Source of the DNA: Bathymodiolus brooksi
Taxonomy: Eukaryota > Mollusca > Bivalvia > Mytilida > Modiolidae
Length of the DNA: 64,000 nt
Reading direction: 5' to 3'
NCBI GenBank assembly: GCA_963680875.1
Contig: OY804580.1
Span: 93,029,353-93,093,352, forward strand
Shown: positions 39,236-52,143 of the stretch, piece after piece
Numbering within the stretch: position 1 is the first letter of the stretch
Layout: each line of letters starts with the position of its first letter
Translations under genes and position numbers: made by a program
Notes under the pieces: model-generated
Told to the model about the DNA's origin: nothing
What the model saw: only the letters and a program-made list of their open reading frames with translations
Databases searched by the model: none

Positions 39236-42200
39236 ATGTATATACGAAATATATCTGAATAATTGTATATCTTTCAGGCTTGATGCACCTTTAACTCCCT
39301 TTCAGAAAATACTTTAATTCCATTCAAATAATGTTCGCAGATTCCGACCTTAGATTAACAGGTGGAACAAATCCGTTTTTGCTACCATTTGTGATAGACT
39401 AGTCCCTATTTTTTGGAGTTTTCTCCATTCGTGTGACATCTAACCCAGTTCTTCTGATGTGATAATGTATGCATATATAGCATGGGACTTACTTACAAAC
39501 TTGGAGACTTTCTCCACATTAATTGATTTTCAGAAGAGGTGTTATGGTAAATATACCCCCAAACTGTTTTTTGTTCCTGGTTTATATATACTAAGTATCA
39601 CACCAATTTTCAGAAGAGCCAGTTATTCTAGATGCTCCTATTGTTTCCTATTTCATAGTTCACAATGCCTCCTAATACTCTGAATGCAGTTATCTCCATC
39701 TAATATACAATGAATCTATTGACAATTAATAGAGTTCTGACGTTTCGTATATATAATGAAATTATATGGTTTTGGTAGATTTCGCCCAAACATGTCTTTT
39801 TGTGCGATTTCGATAAATCATTTCTAAAATCATAATTTCATTAACAAATCAACTCGATATTTCCAGAATTTTACATATTTCGAAAACATATGTACCCATA
39901 TAAAGTTGTTTCACGAGAAATAAATCATTCGATAAATTGTATGTACTATCGACGCCATTTTGGTGCCAAATGGAAAAATTCTCGGGTAACCTGTTCCTTA
40001 AAAAATGAGGGTCTCCACCTATCAATTTTCGCTACGAATCATTGCTTGTAAATAAATTCATTCGTATTCTTTTCTGGATTTGTTAGTATTATACATGTGT
40101 ATCTGATATGCTTTCTAATTAGCTACTTACGGTATAATACAGTTACTAGGTGAGAATACACTAGTGTGTTCTATAGTAACCACCGGCATTGCCACAGTAA
40201 GAATTGTTAGGTATATACGAAATATATCTGAATAATTGTATATCTATCAGGCTTAACACACCTTTAACTCCCTTTCAGAAAATACTTTAATTCCATTCAA
40301 ATAATGTTCGCAGATTCCGACCTTAGATTAACAGGTGGAACAAATCCGTTTTTGTTACCATTTGTGATACCAGTCCCTATGTTTTTGAGTTTTCTCCCTT
40401 CGTGTGACATCTAACCCAGTTCTTCTAATGTGATAATGTATGCATATATAGCATGGGATTTACTTACAAACTTGTAGACTTTCTCCACATTAATTGATTT
40501 TCAGAAGAAGTGTAATGGTAAATATACTCCCAAAGCTGTTGTTGTTGCTAGTTTATATATACTAAGTATCACACCAATTTTCAGTAGAGGCATTTATTCT
40601 AAATGCTCCTATTATTTCCTAATTGATAGTTCACAATGCCTCCTAATACTCTGAAAGCAGTTATCTCCATCTAATATACAATGAATCTATTGACAATTAA
40701 TAAAGTTCTGACGTTTCGTATATATAATGAAATTATATGGTTTTGGTAGATTTCGCCCAAAAATGTCTTTTTGTACGATTTCGATATATCATTTCTAAAA
40801 TCATAATTTCATTAACAAATCAACTCGATATTTCCAGAATTTTACATATTTTGAAAGCATATGTACCCATGTAAAGTTGTTTCACGAGAAATAAATCATT
40901 CCATAAATTGTATGTACTATCGACGCCTTTTTGGTGCCAAATGGAAAAATTATCTGGTAACCTGTTCCTTAAAATATGAGGGTTTCCACCTATCAATTTT
41001 CGCTACGAATTATTGTTTGTAAATAAATTCATTCGTATTCTTTTCTGGAATTGTTAGTGTAAATAAATTCATTCGTATTCTTTTCTGGAATTGTTAGTAT
41101 TATACATGTGTATCTGATATGCTTTCTAATTAGCTACTTACGTATAATACAGTTACTAAGTGGGAATACACTAGTGTGTTCTATAGTAACCACCGGCATT
41201 GCCACAGTAAGAATTGTTAGGTATATACGAAATATATCTGAATAATTGTATATCTTTCAGGCTTGACACACATTTTACTCCCTTTCAGAAAATACTTTAA
41301 TTCCATTCAAATAATGCTCGCAGATTCCGACCTTAGATTAACAGGTGGAACACATCCGGTTTTTGCTACCATTTGTAATACCAGTCCCTATTTTTTTGAG
41401 TTTTCTCCCTTTGTGTGACATCTAACCCAGTTCTTCTTATGTGATGATGTATGCATATATAGCATGGGCCTTATTAACAAACTTGGAGACTTTCTCCACA
41501 TTAATTGATTTTCAGAAGAAGTGTTATGGTGAAGATACTCCCAAATATGTTTTTTTGTTGCTAGTTTATATGTACTAAGTATCACACCAATTTTCAGTAG
41601 AGCCAGTTATTCTAGATGCTCCTATTGTTTCCTAGTTGATAGTTCACAATGCTTCCTAATTTTCTGAAAGCAGTTATCTCCATCTAATATACAATGAAGC
41701 TATTGACAATTAATAGAGTTCTGACGTTTCGTATATATAATGAAATTATATGGTTTTGGTAGATTTCGCCCAAACATGTCTTTTTGTACGATTTCGATAT
41801 ATCATTTCTAAAATCATAATTTCATTAACAAATCAACTCGATATTTCCAGAATTTACATATTTTGGAAACATATGTACCCATGTAAAGTTGCTTCACGAG
41901 AAATAAATCATTCCATAAATTGTATGTACTATCGACGCCTTTTTGGTGCCAAATGGAAAAATTATCCGGTAACCTGTTCCTTAAAATATGAGGGTTTCCA
42001 CCTATCAATTTTCGCTACGAATCATTGTTTGTAAATAAATTCATTCGTATTCTTTTCTGGAATTGTTAGTATTATACATGTGTATCTGATATGCTTTCTA
42101 ATTAGCTACTTACGGTATAATACAGTTACTAGGTGGGAATACACTAGTATGTTCTATAGTAACCACCGGCATTGCCACAGTAAGAATTGTTAGGTATATA

Positions 42201-44470
42201 CGAAATAAATCTGAATAATTGTATATCTATCAGGCTTGACACACCTTTAACTCCCTTTCAGAAAATACTTTAATTCCATTCAAATAATGTTCGCAGATTC
42301 CGACCATAGATTAGCAGGGGGAACAAATCCGGTTTTTGCTACCATTTGTGATACCAGTCCCTATTTTTTGGAGAGTTCTCCCTTCGTGTGACATCTAACC
42401 CAGTTCTTCTGATGTAATAATGTATGCATATATAGCATGGGACTTACTTACAAACTTGGAGACTTTCTCCACATTAATTGATTTTCAGAAGAAGTGTTAT
42501 GGTAAATATACCCACAAAGCTGTTTTTTGTTGCTGGTTGATATATACTAAGTATCACACCAATTTTCAGTGTTGAGGCAGTTATTCTAAATGCTCCTATT
42601 GTTTCCTAATTGATAGTTCACAATGCCTCCTAATACTCTGAAAGCAGTTATCTCCATCTACTATACAATGAATCTATTGACAATTAATAGAGTTCTGACG
42701 TTTCGTATATATAATGAAATTATATGGTTTTGGTAGATTTCGCCCAAACATGTCTTTTTGTACGATTTCGATATATCATTTCTAAAATCATAATTTCATT
42801 AACAAATCAACTCGATATTTCCAGAATTTTACATATTTTGAAAACATATGTACCCATGTAAAGTTGTTTCACGAGAAAACAATCATTCGATAAATTGTAT
42901 GTACTATCGACGCCTTTTTGGTGCCAAATGGAAAAATTCTCAGGTAACCTGTTCCTTAAAATATGAGGGTTTCCACCTATCAATTTTCGCTACGAATCAT
43001 TGTTTGTAAATAAATTCATTCGTATTCTTTTCTGGAATTGTTAGTATTATACATGTGTATCCGATATGCTTTCTAATTAGCTACTTACGGTATAATACAG
43101 TTACTAGGTGGGAATACACTAGTGTGTTCTATAGTAACCACCGGCATTGCCACAGTACGAATTGTTAGGTATATACGAAATATATCTGAATAATTGTATA
43201 TCTTTCAGGGGTGACACACCTTCTAATCCCTTTCAGAAAATACTTTAATCCCATTCAAATAATGCTCGAAGATTCCGACCTTAGATTAACAGGTGGAACA
43301 CATCCGGTTTTTGCTACCATTTGTAATACCAGTCCCTATTTTTTTGAGTTTTCTCCCTTTCTGTGACATCTAACCCAGTTCTTCTGATGTGATAATGTAT
43401 GCATATATAGCATGGGACTTATTTACAAACTTGGAGACTTTCTCCACAATAATCGCTTTTCAGAAGAGGTGTTATGGTAAATATACTCCCAAAGCTGTTT
43501 TTTGTTGCTGGTTTATATATACTAAGTATCACGCCAATTTTCAGTAGAGGCAGTTATTCTAGATGCTCCTATTCTTTCCTAATTGATAGTTCACAATCAT
43601 TCCTAATACTCTGAAAGCAGTTATCTCCATCTAATATACAATGAAGCTATTGACAATTAATAGAGTTCTGACGTTTCGTATATATAATGAAATTATATGG
43701 TTTTTGTACATTTCGCCTAAACATGTCTTTTTGTACGATTTCGATATATCATTTCTAAAATCATAATTTCATTAACAAATCAACTCGATATTTCCAGAAT
43801 TTTACATATTTCGAAAACATATGTACCCATGTAAAGTTGTTTCACGAGAAATAAATCATTCGATAAATTGTATGTACTATCGACGCCTTTTTGGTGCCAA
43901 ATGAAAAAATTCTTGGGTAGCCTGTTCCTTAAAATATGAGGGTCTCCACCTATCAATTTTCGCTACGAATCATTGTTTGTAAATAAATTCATTCGTATTC
44001 TTTTCTGGAATTGCTAATATTATACATGTGTATCTGATATGCTTTCTAATTAGCTACTTACGTTATAATACAGTTACTAGGTGTGAATAAACTAGTGTGT
44101 TCTATAGTAACCACCGGCATTGCCACAGTAAGAATTGTTAGGTATATACGAAATATATCTGAATAATTGTATATCTTTCAGAAAATACATTAATTCCATT
44201 CCAATAATGCTGGCAGATTCCGACCTTAGATTACCAGGTGGAACAAATCCGGTTTTTGCTACCAGTTGTAATACCAGTCCCTAATTTTTTGAGTTTTCTC
44301 CCTTTGTGTGACATCTAACCCAGTTCTTCTGATGTGATAATGTATGCATATATAGCATGGGACTTATTTACAAACTTGGAGACTTTCTCCACATTAATTG
44401 ATCTTCAGAAGAAGTGTTATGGTAAATATACTCACAAAGCTGTTTTGTTGTTGCTGGTTTATATATACAA
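39236..44470. repeat. Satellite with about 975-bp unit, six copies (last truncated)
   Basis: The motif GTATATACGAAATATATCTG recurs near 39,241, 40,211, 41,221, 42,194, 43,170 and 44,147, giving periods of about 970-1,010 bp. Copies are highly similar. The second is longer because a 40-bp segment (GTAAATAAATTCATTCGTAT...) is duplicated at 41,019-41,098. The sixth copy has an internal deletion at about 44,469. No open frame is conserved between copies and I see no coding signal. Confidence 0.95.
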
Positions 44471-44510
44471 AGTTGTTTCACAAGAAATAAGTCATTCGGT
44501 AAATTATATG
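44471..44510. repeat. Continuation of sixth 975-bp unit before an insertion
   Basis: The sequence AAGTTGTTTCACAAGAAATA at 44,470 jumps to a point near the middle of the 975-bp unit, skipping several hundred bases. It then stops at CGGTAAATTATATG (44,497-44,510), where foreign sequence begins. Confidence 0.7.
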
Positions 44511-44980
44511 AATCCTAGACATCTCGGTATCTGGACATCTCGGTACTGACTTGGACATCTCGGTACTCGGTCCTGGACACTTCGGTACTGACCTGGACAT
44601 CTCGGTACTCGGTACTGGACAGTTCGGGACTTGGATGAGACAATATTCCTTACTGACCACAATTGTTTGGTACTTATTAATTGTCAATATTTTTGTACTA
44701 GTAGTTCTTTAATATATATGAACCAAAAGTGTTTTTGATAATTCCAGTGTAGATCGATCCCGGAGATCGTTGTTTTAGTATACATTGATTTTTATTTATA
44801 TTTTCATTATTTTGACCTTGGTTTCAGATTATCTGATATCCCTGATGTATGAAAGTTCGTCACCCTAACGATTCGTCAATAATTTCTACTTTGGTTTATT
44901 AAAACGGACTGATTGATTGCTTTTCCCCACAAAAATTCTTCATACTTTGTAGTGGCGTTACCAATTATTTAGGGTATGTG
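44511..44980. mobile_element. 470-bp insertion with internal minisatellite, of unknown type
   Basis: The insertion is flanked by near-identical 14-mers, CGGTAAATTATATG (44,497-44,510) and CGGTAAATTGTATG (44,981-44,994), and the 975-bp unit resumes after the second. Inside, 44,519-44,636 is a minisatellite of about 21-bp units around GGACATCTCGGTACT. I see no terminal inverted repeats or coding potential. It could be a transposon remnant or a repair patch. Confidence 0.5.
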
Positions 44981-45290
44981 CGGTAAATTGTATGTGCTAT
45001 TGACGCCTTTTTGGTGCCAAAGGGAAATAATCTCGCGTCATCTGTTCCTTAAAATATGAAGGTCTACAACTACCAATTTTCGCTACGAATCATTGTTTCA
45101 ATGTTTGTAAATAAATTCATTCGTATTCTTTTCTGGAATTGTTAGTATTATACATGCGAGTCTGATATGCTTTATTAGTTTCTTACGGTATAATACAGTT
45201 ACTATGATTATGTGGCAATATATTTGTCTGTTCTATAGTAAGTTACTGTAACCACCAGTAAGAATATGCTAGGTATTTATCTGAATAATA
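44981..45290. repeat. End of sixth 975-bp unit, diverged
   Basis: From CGGTAAATTGTATGTGCTAT the sequence again follows the 975-bp unit (GACGCCTTTTTGGTGCCAAA; AAATAAATTCATTCGTATTC) to about 45,290. It is more diverged than the internal copies, as expected for an array edge. Confidence 0.8.
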
Positions 45291-45434
45291 CGATTGTTTC
45301 GAATCATTTCCATTCCGTCAAAATTTTGTCATTTTCGTCCGCCAGATCACGTGATTTCGATGGAATGTACAGCACCATCTTCGCTAGCCAAGGGTTACGA
45401 TTCGGGTCCCCCTTCTATATATAGTAACAGCAGT

Positions 45435-45630
45435 CATGTTGGATGACTGACAGTATCATCGGATACAATTTTGAAAGTAACCATGCAACGCCAACGGATG
45501 ATTCAAACCAAATTTGGTTGAATTGAGGCCCAGTAGTTTGTAGAAGAGAAGATGTTTTAACAGTTTACATTGGGGGGTCAGATGACAAGACACAATGTGA
45601 TGGCAAAAGCTCATCTGACCCTTTGTGTAA
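45435..45630 (-). repeat. Dispersed repeat fragment, bivalve type
   Basis: On the minus strand this reads GGTCAGATGAGCTTTTGCCA, then CATCTTCTCTTCTACAAACT and ACTGGGCCTCAATTCAACCA. I recall this motif order as an abundant dispersed repeat in bivalve genomes, but could not verify it by search. No termini or target duplication were identified. Confidence 0.4.
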
Positions 45631-46283
45631 GATGGAATAAAAATGATAAAATTTATTAAAGAAACATAAATTATTATCAAGAACAACAATAATTAAAATC
45701 TTAAAATACATTGAGGATATAAAACATGATAAATGTTGTAGGATATTTGATATACTAAGCATATGAAAAGAATAAGAAATCAGATCTAAAAAATATGGTT
45801 GATCTGACTGAAGGCAGATCTAAAACAGAACATTTCTTTGAGAAAAAAAACTGTTCTAAAACTGGGGATACTATGAGCAAAGCTTGCTGAATAATACCGC
45901 AAAAACACACACCCCAAATCTAGTGATACAAACTTGAAATAAAAAATAAATTTGTTTGACCTTGACATTAAACTTCAAGGTAGGTCACAGTGACTTAAAA
46001 ACCTAATACAACAAAGAAATTCAAAGATGTTCTCCCTATTTAATATTAATTCAGTTACATTGTACATGTCAGATATACATGTACAATGAAATTGACTATC
46101 ACACAAAAATGATTTCTGATTTGTTATAAAAAAAAATGATGAAAACTAGAAAAGAAGTATGCCCCAGCACTTGATAATTATGGACAAAGCTGTTTTGTTA
46201 GGAGTGATTTAAAAAAAATGAAGTGTGTCTGTAAGACACAAATGATGACCCCCGCCTTACCACAAGAAATTATAAACTAGTCA
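45631..46283. other. AT-rich non-coding, nothing recognised
   Basis: Poly-A-rich sequence with only short chance open frames (at most 77 codons including the flank). An imperfect palindromic stretch, TTACATTGTACATGTCAGATATACATGTACAATG, lies near 46,054-46,087 and was not examined further. Confidence 0.5.
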
Positions 46284-46548
46284 ACCTCCATTATCTGCAT
46301 AAACATCATACAAAATATTAAAGCTGTAGCTCCAAAACTGTAGGAGGAGATAGCCGGACAAACCATATCTATATCCGAAGAAACGAACAAAATGTCCAAC
46401 TACCTGTCATTTTGAGAATATTTGAAGAAAATCTAAATCCTGTGGACATGCACACCTCCATTATGTGTATAAACATCCTACAAAATATTAAAGCTGTAGC
46501 TCCAAAACTGTAGGAGGAGATAACCAGACAAACCACGTATCTATATCT
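46284..46548. repeat. Pair of direct repeats of about 93 bp, 170-bp period
   Basis: ACCTCCATTATCTGCATAAA... at 46,284-46,376 recurs with few changes at 46,454-46,548. Both contain AAAGCTGTAGCTCCAAAACT and GTAGGAGGAGATA. The conserved phrase about GTAGGAGGAGATAGCCGGAC is one I recall from dispersed bivalve repeats; this is unverified. Confidence 0.8.
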
Positions 46549-49065
46549 GGATGGACGGACAGGGGTAAATTAATTTGCTCGGTTTAGACAGGTGTTTGGT
46601 TTACACAGGTTCAAATTAAAGAAATATTTAGTAGATGGGACTGTAAAATCTGTCTGGTTTTACCGGTTAGACTGGTTTTCGGTTTACACAGTTTCACTAT
46701 ATATAGGACGATAATCTATTCTGCTAAACTAGGGTTAGGGTTATGGTGTTTAATGCAACTTTCAACAATTTTTCAGGTATATCATGGTTGATTATAAAAT
46801 GTTATGCATCTTACCTTTATATCCAACTGTCCATTTATACTATATTACAGTCCACATAAAATCACTGTGGTGATAGAATACATAACAATGAACTGAGATC
46901 AGTACAGAGACAATAAATAGGATACTCTGCCACAAAACTCAATCCAGTGAAAATGTGAAATTATTGACCATCTTCAAAAACTGTTATGAACATGCCATCC
47001 GCCATACTGTTATGCCTATAATATAAGGACAGGCTGGTAAAAAAAAAACACAAATAAATAAAAACAAGTAAGTGGATATTAAAATCTGAGGAACAACAAT
47101 ATGATTATGAACTTGGGTTTTATTTCCCAGCAGCTGTGTAGAAAGAATGATTTATTGTTGTGTGACATCAAATATCCCCTATACAGTGACCCTGCCTTGC
47201 ATTAATAACTTAATCATTACATGTTATTTCCTTCTAATAAGATCAAGTACTTATAGTAACTAATCAACACCCCCCTCCACAAAAAAAAATCCTGAATTCC
47301 TCTCTGTTTTCTATAAAGATTCTCTTCCAAAATTTAACCACCATTTAATTTGAACTGACAATTTAAAAAAAAAAACGATGACAAAAAAAGATACAACAAA
47401 CATCTAATTTTAATTAAATTGCATTAGTTTATGTGGTGAGCAAAGATAAGAGTGAATTCAATATGTCAAAACTTGTGTTCAAGGGTCATGCTTTGTAAGA
47501 TCATAGTATCTGACTGGCTGATCTTAAAGTTAAGGCTGTTGTTGATGTGTATCGACTGATATAAAATAAATATAGTCGACTGGCAAAAATCCTAGATTGT
47601 GTCCGTCAGTAAATCCTGTATATATTCAGAGAAAAACGGTTAGAGAAAGCATAAACAATAGAACAATATGTATTTTATTCTGTAAGTCATGGGCAAGGGT
47701 CATGAGACAATCACATGGAACTTTTCGATTACATTACAACGACTTGCACCTCAGTTCTGAAAAAAAAAATTTGTGTGCATAATGGGAATAGACAACATTG
47801 AAAATTTGCATTCCTGGGCAGAAAATATCCATCAAAATCAAAAAGATACCCGTTCTATACATACTTACATTGTATATGTTTTGTATCTATATCAACTGTA
47901 ATAAATTTATCTGCATTTCCCAATTACGTTCCTCGTTTTATATATTTAAATTTTTTAAATATGCTTCTTTTTGTTGCCATATTGCCTTAATAAAAATTTC
48001 AAGAGATTTAATTTGAAAGTAAAATGTATCCACCTGTGACCGTAAATCAGTCAGTTAAGACATTTCCTCATTATTCAAATTGGTATTTATATCAAAGATA
48101 AAGGCCATGTTCACTTGGGTACTTGCCAAATAAAATGCCAAAAGATCGCCTAAGTCGGCTCACTGACCTATTTTGTTTGCATAGGTTTTGTAATGGCGCC
48201 CAAGTCACGTTACCTAAAATCGGTTAACCATAAAATAATCATGTGGAACACCAATAGGCCCAGGAGATTGTATTTTAATACAAATGTATATTTATCTTTA
48301 AAGGAAAGTAGCATAATCAATATTTCTAAAATAGCTGTCCTGAAAATTGTCTCAGGAATTAATTACTTAATTTCAAAACGAAAACAATACAATTGCTGTG
48401 GCCTAACAGAGTTGTAAATATAGGTTAAGATGCACAGTGGAATGTAAACAAACACATTGCATGCAAATTACCACTACAGACTCTGTTTTTCTGGAAATAT
48501 TTGACTTTGATTATTAAAGGAAAACTCCAGTCCATATATTTATGTATTATGAGCGTAGTAATACATGTACACGTATACAGAATTTTCGCGGGTTTAGTAG
48601 TTTGGTTCGGGGTGGTATAAAATAAATTGTTTAAAGTAGTTCCATATCGAGGTTGGGCAGTGACCAAATCGGATGCACCTTAAGTTTAACTAGCTGAAGT
48701 ATTATTTTATGGTACTTTTATTTTATTAAGCTAATTATTATGCTTATGGCTACAATTGTTGTGTATATTTCAATATTGAATTTTTTCTTTATAGATATGT
48801 AGTTGTAAAGTAAAAGAAGAGACAATGTTTCTTTTCATGATGGACAGTAAATGTGATTTTCATTATTGTATATAATAATATGTATGTGATGATGTATGAT
48901 TGATAAATAATAAATCGATATGGTCACTGCGCCAGACAATTTCATTACGAGTTTGTCTTTATTTGTTTTATCAACAAATCAGAAGTTGTTTAAGCTTGGA
49001 TTATTGTACATAAATAATTTATGTTCGCTTGAACATGGTGAATTAGAACTTAGTTGAACAATTGT
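46549..49065. other. AT-rich non-coding, no gene supported
   Basis: This 2.5-kb stretch has only open frames of 60-80 codons with no recognisable domain, start context or conservation. Poly-A runs occur near 47,040, 47,280 and 47,365. I see no RNA gene, terminator or structured repeat that I can support. Confidence 0.5.
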
Positions 49066-49070
49066 TATAA

Positions 49071-49913
49071 CAGTGTTCTCGCTAGCCCGTTTTTACAGGG
49101 CGCAGCGCCCGCCCTTGTCCGAGTGACGCCCTGCCCTTTTTCTCTATTTGTAGCAGCGCCCTGCCCTTTGTGACTAGCGTGGATGTCTTTTTCCATACCT
49201 GTTACTAGTTCATAATAATATATTTTTTCATATTAGATGCATCAAGTCACGATTAGCGTTATCTGTGTAAGACCGCCATTTTTTTTTACAGGTAAGTTGT
49301 TCACTTGATGATTTATTATTGTTGTTTTGGTTTATTTGGGTTTATTTCTTATTTATATTAAATATTTAAAATTGCTTACTATAGAAAATACCGTTTTAAT
49401 CTTTCAATTTTATAAATAAATAATCGTGATTTTGAAAATTATTGAATTCTGAAGTACTGGTTCCCAGCATATATTTCTGTCAACATTCGATTAACGCGCG
49501 GTAACAGATCAAGGTAAACACATGCTGATTGTGTGATTATGCTATTTTTAGCTTTCGGCGATTGATTGAAGTTGAATTTTAACTTTTTGTCAGGAAATTT
49601 CATTCTTCTAATCATAATGATTAATTCTAATTACGATGACAATTAAGATAACAGAAAGTAAAAAACTCGATCATTTAATATAATTTTTTTTTTTTTTTTA
49701 ATAATTTCACCCACAAAGGACGGAAATATTTAAAGGATATTAAAGCTCGTTTTAACATATATTTTTTCAGCTCGTGACGAAGGTTGTTTCTTTTCAATTT
49801 AATTGTAAAAACAATCCAAAAATAAAGTGCCCTTTTTCAGGCAACGTTTACGCTTAAAAGTGCCCTTTTTAGAAGTAGCGCCCTGCCCTTTTGAAATCCT
49901 AGCTAGAACACTG
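49071..49913. mobile_element. 843-bp non-autonomous DNA element with inverted ends and TATAA duplication
   Basis: The left end starts CAGTGTTCTCGCTAGC and the right end, reverse-complemented, starts CAGTGTTCTAGCTAGG: 14 of 16 bases match. TATAA directly flanks both ends (49,066-49,070 and 49,914-49,918), consistent with a 5-bp target duplication. Near both ends lie direct GC-rich copies of GCGCCCTGCCCTTT. The interior is AT-rich with no transposase frame, so it is non-autonomous. CAGTG-type termini recall hAT elements, but those make 8-bp duplications, so the superfamily is unassigned. Confidence 0.65.
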
Positions 49914-49918
49914 TATAA

Positions 49919-52143
49919 TTCAATACATTGTAACTTTTTATTCGTAAATAACTAATTATTAAACAAAAAACACCTTTATTAACATTAATATACCCAATTA
50001 GAAATATGAATATTTGGAATTTCCTGTCGTAGTGTAAGCGGCCATGACACCTCTTCATGTGACGTCACGGGGACAGATCATGTTAGTTGAATAAATACTG
50101 TATCTGACTTCCCAACATCGCTCCCTTTTGGTTATGTTTTAATATCAGATCAACTGCAATACAATGTTTACAATTGTATACCGTCCTAATTTTTTTCTTA
50201 ATATTGCCATCCCATGTTACATTTTCATAAAACAAATGAGTTTATTTGCATTGGGGGGGGGGGGGGGTATCTACATGTACGTATAATTTCCTGTGTTACG
50301 TGATTGACCGTACGTTAAATAACTGATAACTGTCAGTTTTAACTTGTTTTATGCGTACGTTCACATGTTTTTTTCTTTATTGTCGCCAATGATGTCATAC
50401 ATTGTACTTTCCTGTGGTCACTGGTCGATGTGTTGACAAGGGTAGTCCTGATCGGTAATTACAACAAAAAAATTCTTCTCACACTTTCCCTTTTCTTTAG
50501 TGCAATAAAGTCATAATGATATTGTAAATATCAAAAGATAAATATACAACTGATCAATGCTGATATAATATACGATACCACTATTGTGACGTCACTGCTC
50601 TTTCGGAAGAGCTTTAATTGCAGGTATAATCAGAGAATGGATTATGCCTTTTGTCTTCTCACATTGAAGAGTTCTGAAAAATGGTGATCCCCATATATTA
50701 TTTGGTGCTACAGGCAACTTCAATCGTCAAATTCTACCTTATGGTATACTATTTTTAACATTCATTAATACAAATGTCTTTTATTTACTGTCATTTAAAT
50801 TTTCACGCAAACTTGTTAAGACCATGACGTTTTCCTTTAAGTCCAAATGGTAATAGTAAAATGACACCATTTTAGCACCAAAACCTATATCGTCACGGTA
50901 TGTGTTTTCGTGCGTCATCTGTTTTTGTGGTATCCATTTTAATTTGATTTCCACAGCGCACGCATTATTTTTGACGTGTCTTCTGGTTTCTATTTATGGA
51001 ACATAAACAATACGAAAGCTGACATCTGTAAAACATGATAAAGTTTACTTTTAAAGACGTAAGTACCAAAAACAGTGAACCTACCTACTGAACCATACTT
51101 TTTGTAGTGCCAAAAATGTACTTCATTTATAAAGTAGCTGGAAAAAAATCCAGAAGGGCTATATAAAATTTAACTATGTCGTCTGCCTCTCAGACACCTG
51201 CTCTTCCTGTCATGTAACTATCATGGTGTCACTAATCGTATTTGTAAACAAAATAGCCGACTGAAATGTGCCTGTTTCTTATATAAAATACATGTCACTT
51301 TGCAGTGCTTTGTGGTTTCAGCACTAAAAAAACGTCAAAAGTAAACACAATTTTGAAAGTGGTCATTTTCAAACATTCTGTTATTTTATTTAGATGTAGT
51401 ATGATTTGGTAGATGGCCAGAACCATGAAATTTTAAAACCAGCCATTTCGGGATTTTATATTCGTTTCCATCCCGTATATCGGCCTTGTTTTTATTTGCC
51501 ACGGAAACAGATGACGCCATTTTACTGACAACAAAAGTTGCCAGGTAATCGAGAGTATATTAAAATACAAGAATGGCTTTAAAAACAATTTTATGCACAA
51601 AGAAATATTTAACTAGCCATTCTTTGAAAATTCCAATCGTCATATGAATGAAGGGTTAACACTGTTAATCGCTATATCTAAAAATCGATAATAGCACGAA
51701 AACCGATAACACGATGGTAGATATTATCATGATCAGTTCTCGATAGTTTTGCGTGTGTGCAATTTGACAGATTTCGCGAAATCACACATATTTTCTGTTT
51801 TCTTGGGTTTTACCTACAGAATACTACCTCACTTTCATAAAATTACCTCTTCGACTAAGCGTGCATTTCTTGTTGGTAATAAAACGACCTTGACTTACGA
51901 TCCTACTAAGTTGTTTCCCTTAGTTGCTGACTGCTAAATTGATCGTTAAAATTAACGATAGTTTTATAGTAAAAGGGAGAGTACTATTTTAGCTAGCAAT
52001 AGTCACGCCCCTATGTTATTGAGGTAAGACATAGGATCGTGCGAAATATGTGGTATGTCAAATAAACAGTTTTGCTATTTCTATCAACACAGTAATGATA
52101 GGCTTTTAATATGTTTTATCATACTTTACATTGGAACATGCTT
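49919..52143. other. AT-rich non-coding, no gene supported
   Basis: No coding signal was seen. Minor items are a poly-G run at about 50,253-50,268 and two palindromic TGACGTCA (CRE-like) octamers at 50,060-50,067 and 50,587-50,594. The octamers could be regulatory, but there is no gene nearby to attach them to. Confidence 0.5.

Noticed and set aside
41750..42034. 94-codon + frame in the 975-bp satellite
   Set aside because: Other copies of the unit break the frame by single-base indels, so it is a chance opening.
44478..44687. 69-codon minus frame with Pro/Ser/Thr-rich repeats
   Set aside because: It is a translation of the GGACATCTCGGTACT minisatellite inside an insertion; no coding support.
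50060..50594. Two CRE-like TGACGTCA octamers as a promoter
   Set aside because: Octamers occur by chance and there is no transcript start or gene next to them in the window.
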